Origin: Neostapfia colusana
Taxonomy: Eukaryota > Streptophyta > Magnoliopsida > Poales > Poaceae
Length of the DNA stretch: 64,000 bases
Assembly: GCA_030760725.1 (NCBI GenBank)
Contig: JASWHV010000009.1
Location: 91,252,780-91,316,779, forward strand
Direction of reading: 5' to 3'
Under the pieces are notes generated by a model, which did not search any database, was not told where the DNA came from, and saw only the letters and a program-made list of their open reading frames with translations. Made by a program: the position numbers and the translations under genes. Shown here in pieces: positions 1 to 11,854 of the stretch (position 1 is the stretch's first letter; the number at the start of each line of letters is the position of its first letter).

Positions 1-3000
1 CGACACCCGGAGGTTTAGGCTACATCGGTTTATCGGGGCCCATATATCCGATATGCCTTCGGTCAATACTTGTTCAGCAGGGACGCACATGGATCGGTCC
101 TCAATCGACACGGGCAGGGCTGCGCACACAAGACTTCCTCTTGCTGCGCCCTAGCCCCTGCCTAGCCTCATTTTCATTACTATAGTGATCTCACATCACT
201 CAACCGAACCCGTGTGTCCTAAGCCTATCTCGCGAGTAGATTCCAATTACTCGACTTGTACCGAAGTCCTATGAATCATTAAGCATAGCCTGTCTACTCA
301 AGGTTTTAGACACTACCCTCACTCTTAGGGGAAATTCTGGTTATGCAAGTGGGGTTCCATCCATCCTATACCTAATGCACATACATACTTCATATGACAC
401 ATGTAAACAAAGTAAAAACTTATAAAAAGGTTAATGCAAACCGGGGCTTGCCTTGTTGCTGCTGGTCAGGGGTTAAGTCTTCGTCCGGAAGAAGGAAGTC
501 CAGCACTTCCGGAGTCTCTTCTTCAGTGACTACACGTTTATGAAATACTACATGTTAATTAATATGCATACAAGTTATTGAAGGTTACTGTTATTAGTTC
601 TACTAACCAGTCTCTAACACCTGGAACTCTGTTTAAGAATTTATAGATGAACTGGGTGTGGGTGGCTTGGGCCTGGACCTAAGTACATGGTTAAGTGCTA
701 AGTGGTTTTCTCCCTTTTCCATATTAATCCCTCAAGTGGTTAAATAGGACAGGGTGGTCCACAGCTCCAATGGAGCTGAGAATTTTAGTGTGAGTTTCTT
801 GTCACAAGGAAACCCTCTGGACCAAATGTTAGCACTTTTCACTGAGTGGTTTGCTCAGAATAATTCTTTTAGCAAATAAGAAAAGAAGAATTAATTCTGA
901 GGTAACACCCCTGTTCATGCCCAACTTAGTGAACTACAATTTCAATTATAGCTCATAGAGTTTGCATGAAGTTTCCCAGAATTTTTGGAGCTAAGTTTTT
1001 CCCAGAACTGAATTTCCAAGTTTTGGAAATTCTCTGAAAATGTTTCTGTATTCAAATGAACAGAGCACCTTCCAAATTGAATTGCTCTGACCAAATCAAC
1101 CCCAAATTGTCTGAAACTTTTACAGGGGTTTACTAATGTCCTAAAGAACATGCTGGAAAAATTTGGGGACTTTTGGATGAACCAAACTCCCTCTAAAATT
1201 CTTTTGCTGAAAAGCTTTAAAGAATTTTCCAGAATTAATTAATGGGTTTTATACAATTTGGGTTGTATATTTGAACAGATCTAGGCAAGATGAATCCAAC
1301 CCAATTTGAATCACTAAATTTGGAGCTTCCTAGCAAAGGTTATGGATTTCTAAAGTTTGAGTGGAAACTGGAATTGTTTTACTATTGGAAAAGAACCTGG
1401 GCCCACTCTTTAAATCGCATCCAGTGAGAAGCGAGAACACACAGGGTTACTGGGTTTTCCTGTGAACAGCCACACGGAATCCTGGCCATATTCGATCCCG
1501 TTTTAAACTCGCCCTCACTGACTGGTGGGCCTGCCCCACCCTTCTTCTTCCTCCGAGCCTCCTTCCCGCGCGCGCTAACCTCGCCGGACCGAGGCGGCGC
1601 CTCACGGGCTGAGTGTCTCCGGCCGTCTCCCGGCCGGAGGCTCGCCGCCTGGGGGTTTATAGGGTCAGGAAACATGTTTGTGGGCTCGGTTTAGGCGCTA
1701 GAGGATCGGAACGGTGCCGGCAGCGTGCGGCGGCCTCGGGGAATGATCGGCATCGTCGCCCGGTGGTCCTAGCCTGCCAACGACTCAGCCCATCCGTTAT
1801 AGAGCACCAGTGGGTGCTAGGAAAACCCGGCAAGTAAAGGCCAGCGCATGGCAACACCTCCAGAGGAGTTCTCACCGTGCGCCTGACTCCTGCCGCGCGT
1901 TTGAGCGTGGAACGACATGAAATACCCCGCACTGTGTCAGTTTTCTAGCTAGGGTTGCGAAGACAAATTGACCGCTAGCCAGTCTAGGTCCTGTGTGCAC
2001 GATTTGGTGGCCTAAGAACGAAGATTAAGGATGAATTCGATGGATTATTACCCGGAGGTCCGAGTGGATGTGCCGGGAGAAAAACGTCAAATTGACGCTC
2101 GATGGTCCACCGTCGAGGCTGTGGCTTGGCTAGTAGCAGCGTGACTATCCGGCGCGTCTCCGAGTGACCTAGCTCGGCCAGGAAAGCCTCAGGTTCGAGC
2201 TGCCCACGGTGAGCCCGTGCCGGCTGTTCTTCTCGGTCACCGCCGATAGTCTCCGGGCTAGGTTCTGGGCAGCTAAACTCGATTGTCTTCGGCCGCAGGA
2301 GGTAGAGGGCGAGTAGCTGGTGTGGTTTTTTTGTCTAGGGGGGTGCTGCACGCGAGAGCTCGGCCGAATCCTCACGGGAAGTCGGTCGGCGGCAGTCGGG
2401 TCGGTCAGCGCGAGGCACGGGAGCAGTGATGATCTTCACGTGGCCGCGCGTGTTACCGCCGCTGCAGTCGGTCCTCCACGGCGCGCTGGCTCGTGCGGTG
2501 TCCCTCCCTCTCGGGCGCGGGAGCAGGAGCTGGCGGCCTGTGTTCGACCGGCGTCGGGGAGAACAGGCCACGCTCGGTTTGGAGAACAGTCCTCCCACTG
2601 ACTTGTGGGCCCCCTCTCCCCCTAATCTCTTTTTCCAAATTCTGCTGCAAATATCTCAGCTACTCTCCATTTAATGAGAGACTTAGCCTCCAAGTATTGG
2701 TTTGAATTTGAGTTCTCAAATTCAAACTTTGTTTGGTTAAATTTGCTTCATATTTAAACTGAAATTCAAATTCAGTTTTGAATTCTTGCAAATTTAGCTC
2801 TTGACAAGATGAGCTCCAATGGAGATGAAAATTGGTGGGTTTACTCAGAAAAATGTGCTGAGTATAGATATGGAGCTAACTTTTGAATTTGGGTGATGAA
2901 AGTTGCTGCAATTTGAATTTACATTCAAATTGGCCTCTTTTTGAAATAACCCAAAAGTGCCTCAAAAAGTGTTGAATTTGCATGAGCTTTGGACTGAACC

Positions 3001-3214
3001 TTCCCAAGACTTTTTAAATTCTAGGGGTGAGCTCAAACTCTCATGTTCATGTGTAGAAACCCTACATTGTGAAAGTGAAGGCTTCCCCCTCTAATCATTC
3101 TTTTGATGGAGGTTACTTGCTCTTCACAACATTTCCTAAGATGTCCACAATAAAAACTGTGGTGTTGTGAGGTGAAGAAAAGTTTTTGCAAGTTCCTTTT
3201 CTTGGGCTTTTACA
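1..3214 (-). repeat. LTR of element B1 (5' LTR, left end outside window)
   Basis: Long non-coding LTR sequence homologous to 28008-31913 and 61440-64000; base 1 aligns near 62367. It ends in GGGCTTTTACA at 3214, the same end as the B2 LTR at 31913. The next base starts gag sequence of element A rather than a purine tract, so this is the insertion edge of B1. By analogy with D, which has the same LTR polarity and minus-strand genes, B1 is on the minus strand and this is its 5' LTR; the body lies left of the window. It contains GC-rich stretches (about 1500-2600) with spurious ORFs, and AT-rich flanks. The expected target duplication is CAGAC (3215-3219), but the other copy is outside the window. 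Confidence 0.8.
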
Positions 3215-3841
3215 CAGACGAGCCGTGCTGCGGTACCCTATTCAGCACCCAGAGGGTACAACCCGAACTTCAGGCCTCCGCCAGCACCAGCACAGCCACA
3301 ACGTCAGTTTGTACAGCAGCCTCGCCCCACATATCAAACTCGACCAGCAGTACAAGGACCCCCAAACCAACCCCAAGACAACAAAGGCCAGGCACCTAAG
3401 GTAGGGGTACAATGCTTTAACTGTGGTGAAGTGGGGCACTACGCCCATAAGTGCCCAAAGAAGAAGCCCGTGCAGCCGCAACAGCAGAATGTGATGCGAG
3501 GATGGGTGAACCACGTGAACATGGAGGAGGCACAAGAGGCACCCGACATGGTAGTTGGTGAGTTTCCTGCCAATTTACACATTGCAACCCTATTGTTTGA
3601 TTCTGGTGCTACCCACTCGTTCATTGCTCAAGGGTTTGTTAAGAAGCATGATCTAGCAACCACACAAATGAATCATATGCTAGCAGTGAACTCTCCAGGT
3701 GGAGAAATAAGGACAAGACAAGTGTGTCCCAAGGTGAATCTAGACATTAATGGGGTGGTATTTACTGCAAACCTCATAGTGATAGATTCACAAGGGATAG
3801 ATATTATTTTGGGTATGGATTGGTTGACCAAACATAAATGA
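3215..3841 (+). pseudogene. gag: Element A gag C-terminus and protease (fragment)
   Basis: Open in frame from the B1 junction to a TGA at 3839. It encodes the Pro/Gln-rich tail of Gag, then a CCHC zinc knuckle (CFNCGEVGHYAHKC, spacing CX2CX4HX4C, about 3410-3455) that binds RNA during packaging, then the retropepsin-like protease with active-site LLFDSGATHSF (about 3593-3625) and the ILGMDWL flap-end motif near 3807-3827. In element H the position of the stop is a Gly codon, so GGA became TGA. The Gag N-terminal two thirds is missing because B1 is inserted at 3214. The knuckle and catalytic Asp, both damaged in H, are intact here. Confidence 0.85.
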
Positions 3842-4567
3842 ATCATCCATTGTTCGACAAGAACGGTGGAACTAACTCACCCTAGTGGCACAAGAGTAAA
3901 GTTCATAACCATACAAGAGCCTAGGAGGGACATTAAACTCAATCAAGTTGAGGTGGAAGTGGAGGAGATCATGATCATCAGGGAATATACAGATGTTTTT
4001 CCGGAGGAGTTGCCAGGTATGCCCCCCGATCGTGAAGTGGAATTCGCGATTGAGCTAGTGCCTGGAACAGCTCCGATATACAAGAGACCCTATTGGATGG
4101 ACTCCAAACAGCTGGAAGAACTCAAGGAACATTTGAGAGAATTGACGGAGAAGGGGTATATTTGCCCTAGTTCCTCACCATGGGGAGCTCCAGTTATATT
4201 TGTGCCCAAGAAGGACAGGACCCAAAGGCTATGCGTGGACTACCGTGCGTTGAATGAAGTAACTATCAAGAACAAGTACCCATTACGCTGCATTGAAGAC
4301 TTGTTTGATCAGTTGAGGGGAGCTTGTGTGTTCTCGAAAATTGATCTCAGGTCGGGGTACCACCAACTTAAGATAAGGCAAACCGATATTCCAAAGACAG
4401 CTTTCGTATCTCGGTACGGACTGTATGAATACATCGTCATGCCTTTCGGGCTAACCAATGCCCCGGCATGCTTCATGTATCTCATGAACAAGGTATTCAT
4501 GGAATATCTGGACAAATTTGTGGTGGTTTTCATTGATGACATTCTCTTCTTCTCCAAAGATGAATAA
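3842..4567 (+). pseudogene. pol: Element A pol: protease tail and reverse transcriptase fingers/palm
   Basis: Same frame as the preceding segment, continuing after one stop; the first Met is at 3866. It has the linker FPEELPGMPPDREVEF typical of gypsy elements, then RT motifs: SSPWGAPVIFVPKKD, RLCVDYRALN, KIDLRSGYHQ, MPFGLTNAP and the catalytic FIDD (VVVFIDDILFF). It ends at a TAA (4565) where H has a Glu codon. RT copies the element RNA into cDNA in cytoplasmic particles. The palm aspartates are intact, so loss of function here comes from the stops. Confidence 0.88.
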
Positions 4568-5857
4568 GAACATGAGGGGCATCTAAGGTTGGTGTTGCAA
4601 AAGCTGAGAGAACACCAACTATATGCCAAGTTGAGCAAGTGTGAGTTTTGGCTGAAGAGAGTTCCCTTCTTAGGACATATAATCTTGGAGGGAGGAATCT
4701 CCGTAGATCCCGCCAAGATCAAGGATGCGCAGAAGTGGAAGACCCCTGAAAATGTCGGGGAAGTTCAAAGCTTCTTAGGATTGGCTGGGTATTATCGACG
4801 GTTTATCAAGGGTTTCTCCAAGATTTCGAGACCCCTCACTAAATTGTTGGAGAAGGGAATCACATTCACATGGAAAACGCAGTGCGAGACGAGTTTTCAA
4901 GAGCTAAAGAAAAGATTGACAACAGCGCCAGTGCTAGTTATGCCAGATATGCAGAAGAATTTTTCGGTGTACTGCGATGCCTTTGGAAACGGGTTGGGAT
5001 GTGTTCTCATGCAGGAGGGGCATGTCGTGGCTTATGCATCCCGGCAGCTCCGGAAACACGAGAAGAACTATTCTACACATGACCTAGAGCTAGCCGCAGT
5101 GGTACACACGTTGAAGATTTGGCGGCATTACTTGATGGGAAAGAGGACAGAGATATATACGGATCATAAGAGCTTAAAGTATATTTTCACACAGCCAGAT
5201 CTCAACCTCAGACAAAGGAGATGGTTAGAGCTGATCAACGACTTTAATGTGGGCATCAACTATCATCTTGGGAAAGCAAACGTCGTGGCAGATGCTTTAA
5301 GCTGGAAAGTGCAGGTCAATAGGTTGAGCTTGAAGGACATGCCTACAGAATTGAAGGAAGAGGTTATAAAACTCAATCTATGTCTGGTGAATAGTAGTGA
5401 AGCCATCGACATGGAAGTGGACTCCACATTAGAGCAAGACATACGTGATGGTCAAAAGAATGATAAGAAGATACAAGAAATCAGAGAACTCATCAAGGAT
5501 AATAAAGCCCCTGGTTTCAGAGAGGATGAACAAGGTACGGTGTGGCAGGGGAAAAGAATCTGTGTGCCTGAAGTGAAGGAGATCCGTGAATTGATTTTGA
5601 AGGAAGCTCATGATTCTGACTATTCCATTCATCCTGGGAGTACGAAGATGTATCATGACCTCAAGAGCAGGTATTGGTGGTATGGCATGAAGCGAGATGT
5701 CGCGGAACATGTTGCCCTATGTGACACATGTCAGTTGGTGAAAGCAGAACATCAAAGACCAGCAGGATTATTGCAACCACTCAAAGTGCCTGAATGGAAA
5801 TGGGAGGAAATCGGTATGGATTTCATAGTGGGACTACCTAGGACCCAATCAGTATAT
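4568..5857 (+). pseudogene. pol: Element A pol: RT thumb, RNase H and N-terminal integrase, cut by element D
   Basis: Same frame, open from after the 4565 stop to the D insertion at 5858. Order: RT connection (PFLGHII, LGLAGYYRRF), RNase H of the gypsy RT_RNaseH type (YCDAFGNGLGCVL, TDHKSLKYIFTQ, GKANVVADAL), then the integrase HHCC zinc domain (SIHPGSTKMYHDLKSRYWW ... CDTCQLVKAEH) and the first catalytic Asp region (IGMDFIVGLPRTQSVY). The frame is broken immediately after this by the LTR of D and resumes at 21433, so the integrase core (D,D-35-E) is split by 15.6 kb. Confidence 0.88.
5853..5857. repeat. Target-site duplication of D, left copy (TATAT)
   Basis: TATAT directly precedes the TGACACG start of the left LTR of D; the identical copy follows the right LTR at 21433-21437. 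Five-base duplications are usual for Ty3/gypsy integrases. Confidence 0.9.
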
Positions 5858-8800
5858 TGACACGACCCCAATAGGGTCCTGTCGAGCCAGGATCACGCAG
5901 AGGGGTGCTGCGTTGCACAGCACCGTATAACACACGTCAAAGGTACAAAGCGGAAGCGGAAATTTTATTACATAAACAAGTTTATGAACATGTTTACATC
6001 AAAATAAGTTCAGTCTACACTCGCGGGTGCAGACTAAGCATCAAGTGCACGTTCGGCCCTCGAACGTGTCCTTGCTAGCACACACGCACACTAACTCTGC
6101 GGCGTGCACGACTCCCACTCGACGGGGTTCCCCTCCTGGGGTTCCGTCTCCTCTTCGGGAGTCCCTTCCTCATAGAATCCTGCAAAAGCTTCAAACACAA
6201 GCAGTGAGCACGAAGGCTCAGCAAGTCTGACCCGTCTCACCTAAACATGGAACTTCTACATGAGGGTAATGGGTTACATGAGGTAAAAATCAGTTGCAAG
6301 GACTCGCCTAATTAGTAGAACCTTACTTTCAAGTTTTAGCAGCAGGTTGTGGAGAACCTTACGCTAAGGCACATGAGAGAGCCGCAATCAAACAAGAAAC
6401 GCATTTCTCTCATGTACTTTGCCCAAAGTTGAAAAGAACTTTAGTTAGCTCTAAGCTACAGCATATCATTAACAATCAATGTCCATCTTTCAATCAGAAA
6501 CATTTTAACATGTGACTAGCCTGTTCTTTCTACGTCACGGTACAGTGAACAAGTGGTACTCACCGACCGTGAGGGACGGCGATTATAATCGATTTACACC
6601 TGCAGGGTTACCCGAACAACCCGTCACGTACGCCCGTACTCGATGTTGCCTACAACAACCATCACGGACGCCGTACGCAACTACCTTTCACCCGTTAGCC
6701 AAATATTGAACCGGTCCCATCGTCCCGAGCAAGAGGTCTCTGCACGCGCATCTCTGTGCCGCCAGCCGATTTACACCTCGAGCTCTCAACCTACCCTCTG
6801 AACGACGGGCAATGCCTCAATACCCAGCTACCCGAGTTACATCAGTTTCCCGGTTCCCATGTAGCCGGTAGGTCTTCGGTACTGTTCTAGCTTGTTCAAC
6901 AGGCCCGCACACGGCTCGGTCCTCAATCGACACAAGCGGAGCTACAGCACACAGGCCCCAAAGTCCTGCTGCCCTTACCCTCCGCTCGGTCTCATTTTCT
7001 TGCCATGTGTTTCATGTGCTATCACTACCCGAGTCGAGTGCCCTTAGCCTATGCTCGCGAGTAGTTCCAACTACTCGACTTGTACCGAATCCTACTCTAC
7101 CCTAGCAATGCAGTAGCTAACGGGGTTTGCAATCCTAAACCCAACCCATGGTTCTCTTGGCTATGCAGTGGGGCTTCCAAACAAGACTCTAATGCACAGA
7201 ATAAAGGAAACAAGTATGTGCTCAAAACAATAAAAATTTGAAAAAAGGTTAATGCAAACCGGAGCTTGCCTTGCTGCTCTTGGTCGTAGGCTAGCTGTTC
7301 CTCCGGAGTAACGAAGTCTAGTACTTCGGGTTCCTCCTCGACCTTAGCGACTACATGATAGAAGCAATACATGTATTAATTTAAATGCAGTTGTATTTAC
7401 TTTTAATCTTGTGAAGTCTATAACTCTTACTAGACAAGCCCAATGACTGTGAAACTTTTACTGCTCGGTTACAACCTAAACAGAGACTTGGTCAAGTTTT
7501 AGTTGCAGCAAAGCTCATTTGAGCCCTCCACAATTAATTATGTACTTGACCTTAATTGGCACTCTTAGGGTGTTCTAGGGATTTTCATGGAACAAACCAT
7601 GACTTTCTGAAAACTAGATTTTCAGAGGGGTCTAATGGAGTTGGTCTCACATAATTTGAAGGATCCTAGCTAAAGATATGAGCTAATCAATTTCAGAGAA
7701 AATTCTGAAAATGTTTCTGAACATTTTCTATTTTCTCTGGAACAGTTCCACTAATCACACCATTAGGTGGATCAAATGAGCTCCAATGAGTCTGAAACTT
7801 TTATGGTAGTTCGGGGATATTTTGGTGAACATCCCAGCAAAATTTCAGGATTTTCCTCCAAAGAATTCTCCAGTTAAAATTCCTAACAGTTTAAACTTTG
7901 AGGAATTAATTGTGGAGAATTAAGGGTTTTCATGAAGTGAAACTTGACTTGCTGGAAAGTACTCAGAGAGCTGAATCCAGCAAAATTTGGTTCACTCAAT
8001 TTGGAGCTTTCTAGCCAATGTGATGAGGATTTGAAGTTTGGAAGAATTCTGAAAATCGGGGGAAAAAGTTTAAACTCTCGGGGGCCCGCGGGGACACGTG
8101 TCGAGCGCGGAGGTGCCCGGCACACCGGAGGTACCACACGTGTCGAGCGCGGAGGTGTCCAGCACACCGGAGCTCACAGGGTATTGGCGCGCCAGTACAG
8201 CCGATCCCTGGCCACACCCGATCCCGATTTAAATTCTTTAGCCGCTGACACGTGGGCCAGCCGGCTTCGTCTTCCTCCCGCCGTTCTCCCGCGCCCGCGC
8301 CTCCGACCTTGCCGGAGCAGACCCGGAGATCGCCGGCCCGCCGCTGCCGGACCTCCCATGGTCTGAAACTCGCCGCCAGGGGGTTGTCGACGTCGAGGAA
8401 CACGTCGGTGGTGTCAGGTCGGGCTGGGGTGACCGGAAATAGCCCGGCGACGTGCCGCGGCCTCGGTTGAGGTTCGGCACTGTCGACCGTGGGTCTTAAC
8501 CCGCCAACATCTCGAACAAACGGTCCTACAGCATCAGTGTACCTCTAGGGAGCTCGACAAGGTGTCAAGAGGGTTCGGGGATGGCGGCAAGTGGGTCGGC
8601 ACCGTGTGACCGATCGTGCCTGCCACGACCGCCCTCGATCGAGCTCGAAAATCGTCACTCCTAGCCAGCTTCACGCTACGGATGTAGAAAAGAACTTGAT
8701 CGCCGGCTAGTCCAGCGTCTAAGTGCAAGATTTGATGACCTCCGAAAGATCATAGAGCGAGAATTTAAAGAAACCGTACCTGAAGCTCGGCTTACGGTCG

Positions 8801-9980
8801 CCGGAGCAAAAACTAGAAATTCTCTGCGGATTCTTCACGGTTGGCTTCCAAACTTGGAGGAGAGCAGCACGGTGGTCGCGCGCTCCTGTTGCCTCTCTTG
8901 CTGGACCGTGTAAACGCCTGTGGAACGCTGTCCACGGGCGCCTGACTCTCGGCTGAGGCTAGGTCGCCGCGGTGGCGATCGCTCTTGGGCAAAGGAGGTC
9001 GGAACTCGGGGTTTCTGGTGTTGGGGAGGTGAAGTGCGACCTCAGGTGGCTGTCTAGCAGCTCAAGGACGAAGGAGGAGATGGTTTTACTGATTTTCCCG
9101 ATTGAGCAGAGAGCTGCGGCGAGAGACAATGCCGCTGCTCGGGTTTGCCCGCGAGAAGATAAAGCCGGCCGACTCCTGCTCGGCTGAGGCGGTGCCGGTG
9201 GCATGGGGGCGCGAGCAAGCCGCCCTGGGCGCCAGCGCGCGGAGGGGGAAGCAGCTGGTGGCGCCGGTAGCTGCTCGGTGGCACAGCCGACAGCTGCTCG
9301 GTGGAATTTCCCACCGAGACTCTGACTTTGGTTGCAAGTTTCTCCTTCTTCCCTCTATGACATGTGGGTCCTACCGCGGTTTTAACCTCTGAAATTTACT
9401 CCTAATCACTGTAGTGAACAGTGAACCCCATAATACCCCTGGTGATTCAGATTATTCACCCTTGAGCCATTCGAATTGAATAGGATTCGAATTGGGTTTG
9501 GTTTGAGTGAATTTCAGCACAAGTTCAGTTTTGAATTCAAATAAAGTTTGAATTCGTCCCACTTAGCTCATGTCAAGATCAACTCCAAATGGAGTGAAAA
9601 TTGGTGTGTGGGCTCACAAAAATGTGCTGAGTAAGAATATGCCTCCCACTTTTAAATTCATGGGATAAAACAGTTTGAATTTGAATATGGTTTCAAACTG
9701 CCCTCTTTCTAACTATACCCAAAATGACCTCAAAAAGTTTTGGAATTTGGGTGAAACTTGGCATGGACATCCTTAGCAAAATGTAGGAGTTTTCATATGT
9801 CCAGCCCCCCTTATATCACATGTGTGAAATACCACTTTGGCAATGTGTGAGTTTGTTCTCTAATGAGCATGTTGATAATTGTTACTTGCTCTTCATTTGT
9901 GTTCATCATCCTTCCTCAAATGAGTTGTGTGGTGTGGTGATGAACACTGCAAATGTGTATCAAAAACTGAGGCCCTTACA
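5858..9980 (-). repeat. Element D 3' LTR
   Basis: Starts TGACACGACCCC and ends GGCCCTTACA on the + strand; nearly identical to 17306-21432. It holds AT-rich segments, GC-rich blocks (about 8080-8480 and 8900-9300) with chance ORFs, and two short palindromes shared with other LTR families here: TGAGCACGAAGGCTCA at 6205-6220 and CGAGTAG/CTACTCG at 7058-7077. No coding capacity that I can support. Confidence 0.93.
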
Positions 9981-9999
9981 TTCCCCCCCCCCCTTAAAA
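9981..9999 (-). promoter_or_regulatory. Polypurine tract of D
   Basis: In sense direction (minus strand) CTTTTAAGGGGGGGGGG runs straight into the TGTAAGGGCC start of the 3' LTR. It primes plus-strand DNA synthesis. The G run is longer than in A and H. A 7-bp stem-loop (AATCTCG/CGAGATT) lies next to it at 10001-10017. Confidence 0.85.
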
Positions 10000-10051
10000 G
10001 AATCTCGTCCCGAGATTATAAGGTGAAAATGTGAGAGAGGACGGTGGAAAA

Positions 10052-11854
10052 TTACCGGATATGCGACGTGAAAAATTTGGGGTAGTTAATGCGAAGGAAT
10101 TCTTCGCTCTCCCATGTTGCTTCGTCCATGGAGTGATTACTCCATATAACCTTGTAGAACCACAACGTACGGTTGCGTGTGGTTCGGACCTTTTCATCAA
10201 TAATCTGCACCGGTTCCTCCCGACAGGTGAGATCCAGTTGCAGTTCTTCAATATCCTCCAGCTGAACGGTAGTTGATAGCTTAAGACACTTCATCAGCTG
10301 GGAAATGTGAAAGACGTCGTGCACACCGGAAAGTGCTTCTGGTAATTTCAGCCGGTATGCCACTGATCCACATCTTTCGGTAATCTGGAATGGACCGATG
10401 TATCGGGGTGCCAACTTTCCTCTTACCCCAAATCTGTTTACGCCCTTCATTGGAGACACCCGTAGGTATACGTGATCTCCAACTTCGAATTGTAATGGGC
10501 GCCTTCTCCGGTCTGCATATTGTTTCTGACGGGATTGAGCGGCTTTTAGGTTCGCTTGAATCAGTCGAACCTTTTCTTCCGCATTGTTGACAAGGTCAAC
10601 CCCGAAGGTAACTCTTTCGCCAGACCCACACCAGTTCAATGGTGTGCGGCATTTCCTACCGTATAGCGCCTCGTAAGGTGCCATCTTGATGCTGGCTTGG
10701 TACCCATTATTGTACGAGAATTCGGCTAACGGCAAGTGATCATCCCAATTTTTGCCGTGGTTGATAGCGCAAGCTCGTAGCATGTCTTCTAAGATTTGAT
10801 TTACCCGCTCCGTTTGCCCATCTGTCTGCGAGTGGTAGGCTGAACTACGGATCAGCTTCGTCCCCAAGGCAGCGTGTAGCTTCTCCCAAAAATGGGACAC
10901 AAATAAAGTGCCCCGATCCGATATGATAGTACGGGGTACGCCGTACAAGCATAGGATCCGTGAGATGTACATTTCAGCGTACTTCTTGGCGTTGTAGTTG
11001 GTGTTGACCGGGATGAAATGGGCAACTTTGGTGAGCCGATCGACGATCACCCACACCGAATCATGTTTCTGCAAGGTGGTGGGTAAACCGACGATGAAGT
11101 CCATGCTCACATCCTCCCACTTCCAGGCAGGAATGCACAGTGGTTGCAACAGTCCCGGTTTCCGCATATGATCTGCCTTCACCCTTCGACATGTATCACA
11201 CTCTGACACATATTTTGCAACTTCGCGCTTCATCCATGTCCACCAAAACTTCCTTCGGAGTTCTGTATACATCTTGTTGCTGCCGGGGTGAATAGAAAAC
11301 TTTGACAAGTGAGCCTCATCAAAGATTTTCTTCCGTAATTCCGGGTTTCGGGGTACGACAATCCGGTCCTTGAACCATAGGACGCCGTCTCCGTCCTTCC
11401 GGAAACATTTCAACTCCCCACTGTCTACTCGTCTCCGCAAATGTGACATGCCCTTGTCATTCTTTTGGGCTGCCGCTATCTCTTCACGGATGGTGGGGAT
11501 CAAAGCTAGGTTGTAGAGAGCTCCGTGTGGAATCACATGTAGTGGTGGTTCGCTCTCTTCCAACGGTGTGATGGTCAGAGTGTTGACGTGTGACTTGCGG
11601 CTCAGCGCATCTGCCACTACGTTTGCCTTGCCCGGATGATAATGGATCTCTATCTCATAATGCTTTATCAGTTCTAACCATCTTCGTTGCCTCATGTTCA
11701 GCTCCTTCTGAGTGAATATGTACTTGAGGCTTTTGTGGTCAGTATATAAATGTACGAGGTTACCGAGTAGGTAGTGCCTCCACATTTTTAGTGCAAGTAC
11801 CACGGCAGCGAGCTCCAAGTCGTGAGTTGGATAATTTTGCTCATGGTTTCTAAG
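10052..11854 (-). pseudogene. pol: Element D pol: RNase H, integrase and chromodomain
   Basis: Same frame as the RT segment, following a TAG at 11855-11857; first Met at 11818. It has RNase H C-terminal motifs (MELAAVV, LYTDHKSLKYIF, GKANVVADALSRK), integrase HHCC domain (SIHPGSNKMYTELRR ... CDTCRRVKADH), catalytic core (MDFIVGLP, IISDRGTLF, SSAYHSQTDGQTERVNQ, which carry the DDE residues), the GPY/F-like region (RYIGPFQI) and a C-terminal chromodomain (YKVIWSNHSMDEATWESEEF). The chromodomain keeps the central Trp and has His where HP1 has the third cage aromatic, as in group II plant chromodomains. Stop at 10052, 71 bases from the LTR. Confidence 0.9.

Noticed and set aside
1382..2705. Several ORFs of 60-100 codons in the B1 LTR
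   Set aside because: GC-rich stretch open in many frames on both strands; not kept in the B2 or B3 counterparts.
3172..3404. Two ORFs bridging the B1 LTR end and A gag
   Set aside because: They read A gag in the wrong frames; the correct gag frame is open from 3215 and matches H gag.
8011..9392. ORFs up to 140 codons in the D LTRs (repeated at 19388-20860)
   Set aside because: Present twice only because the LTR is duplicated; overlapping on both strands and compositionally biased.
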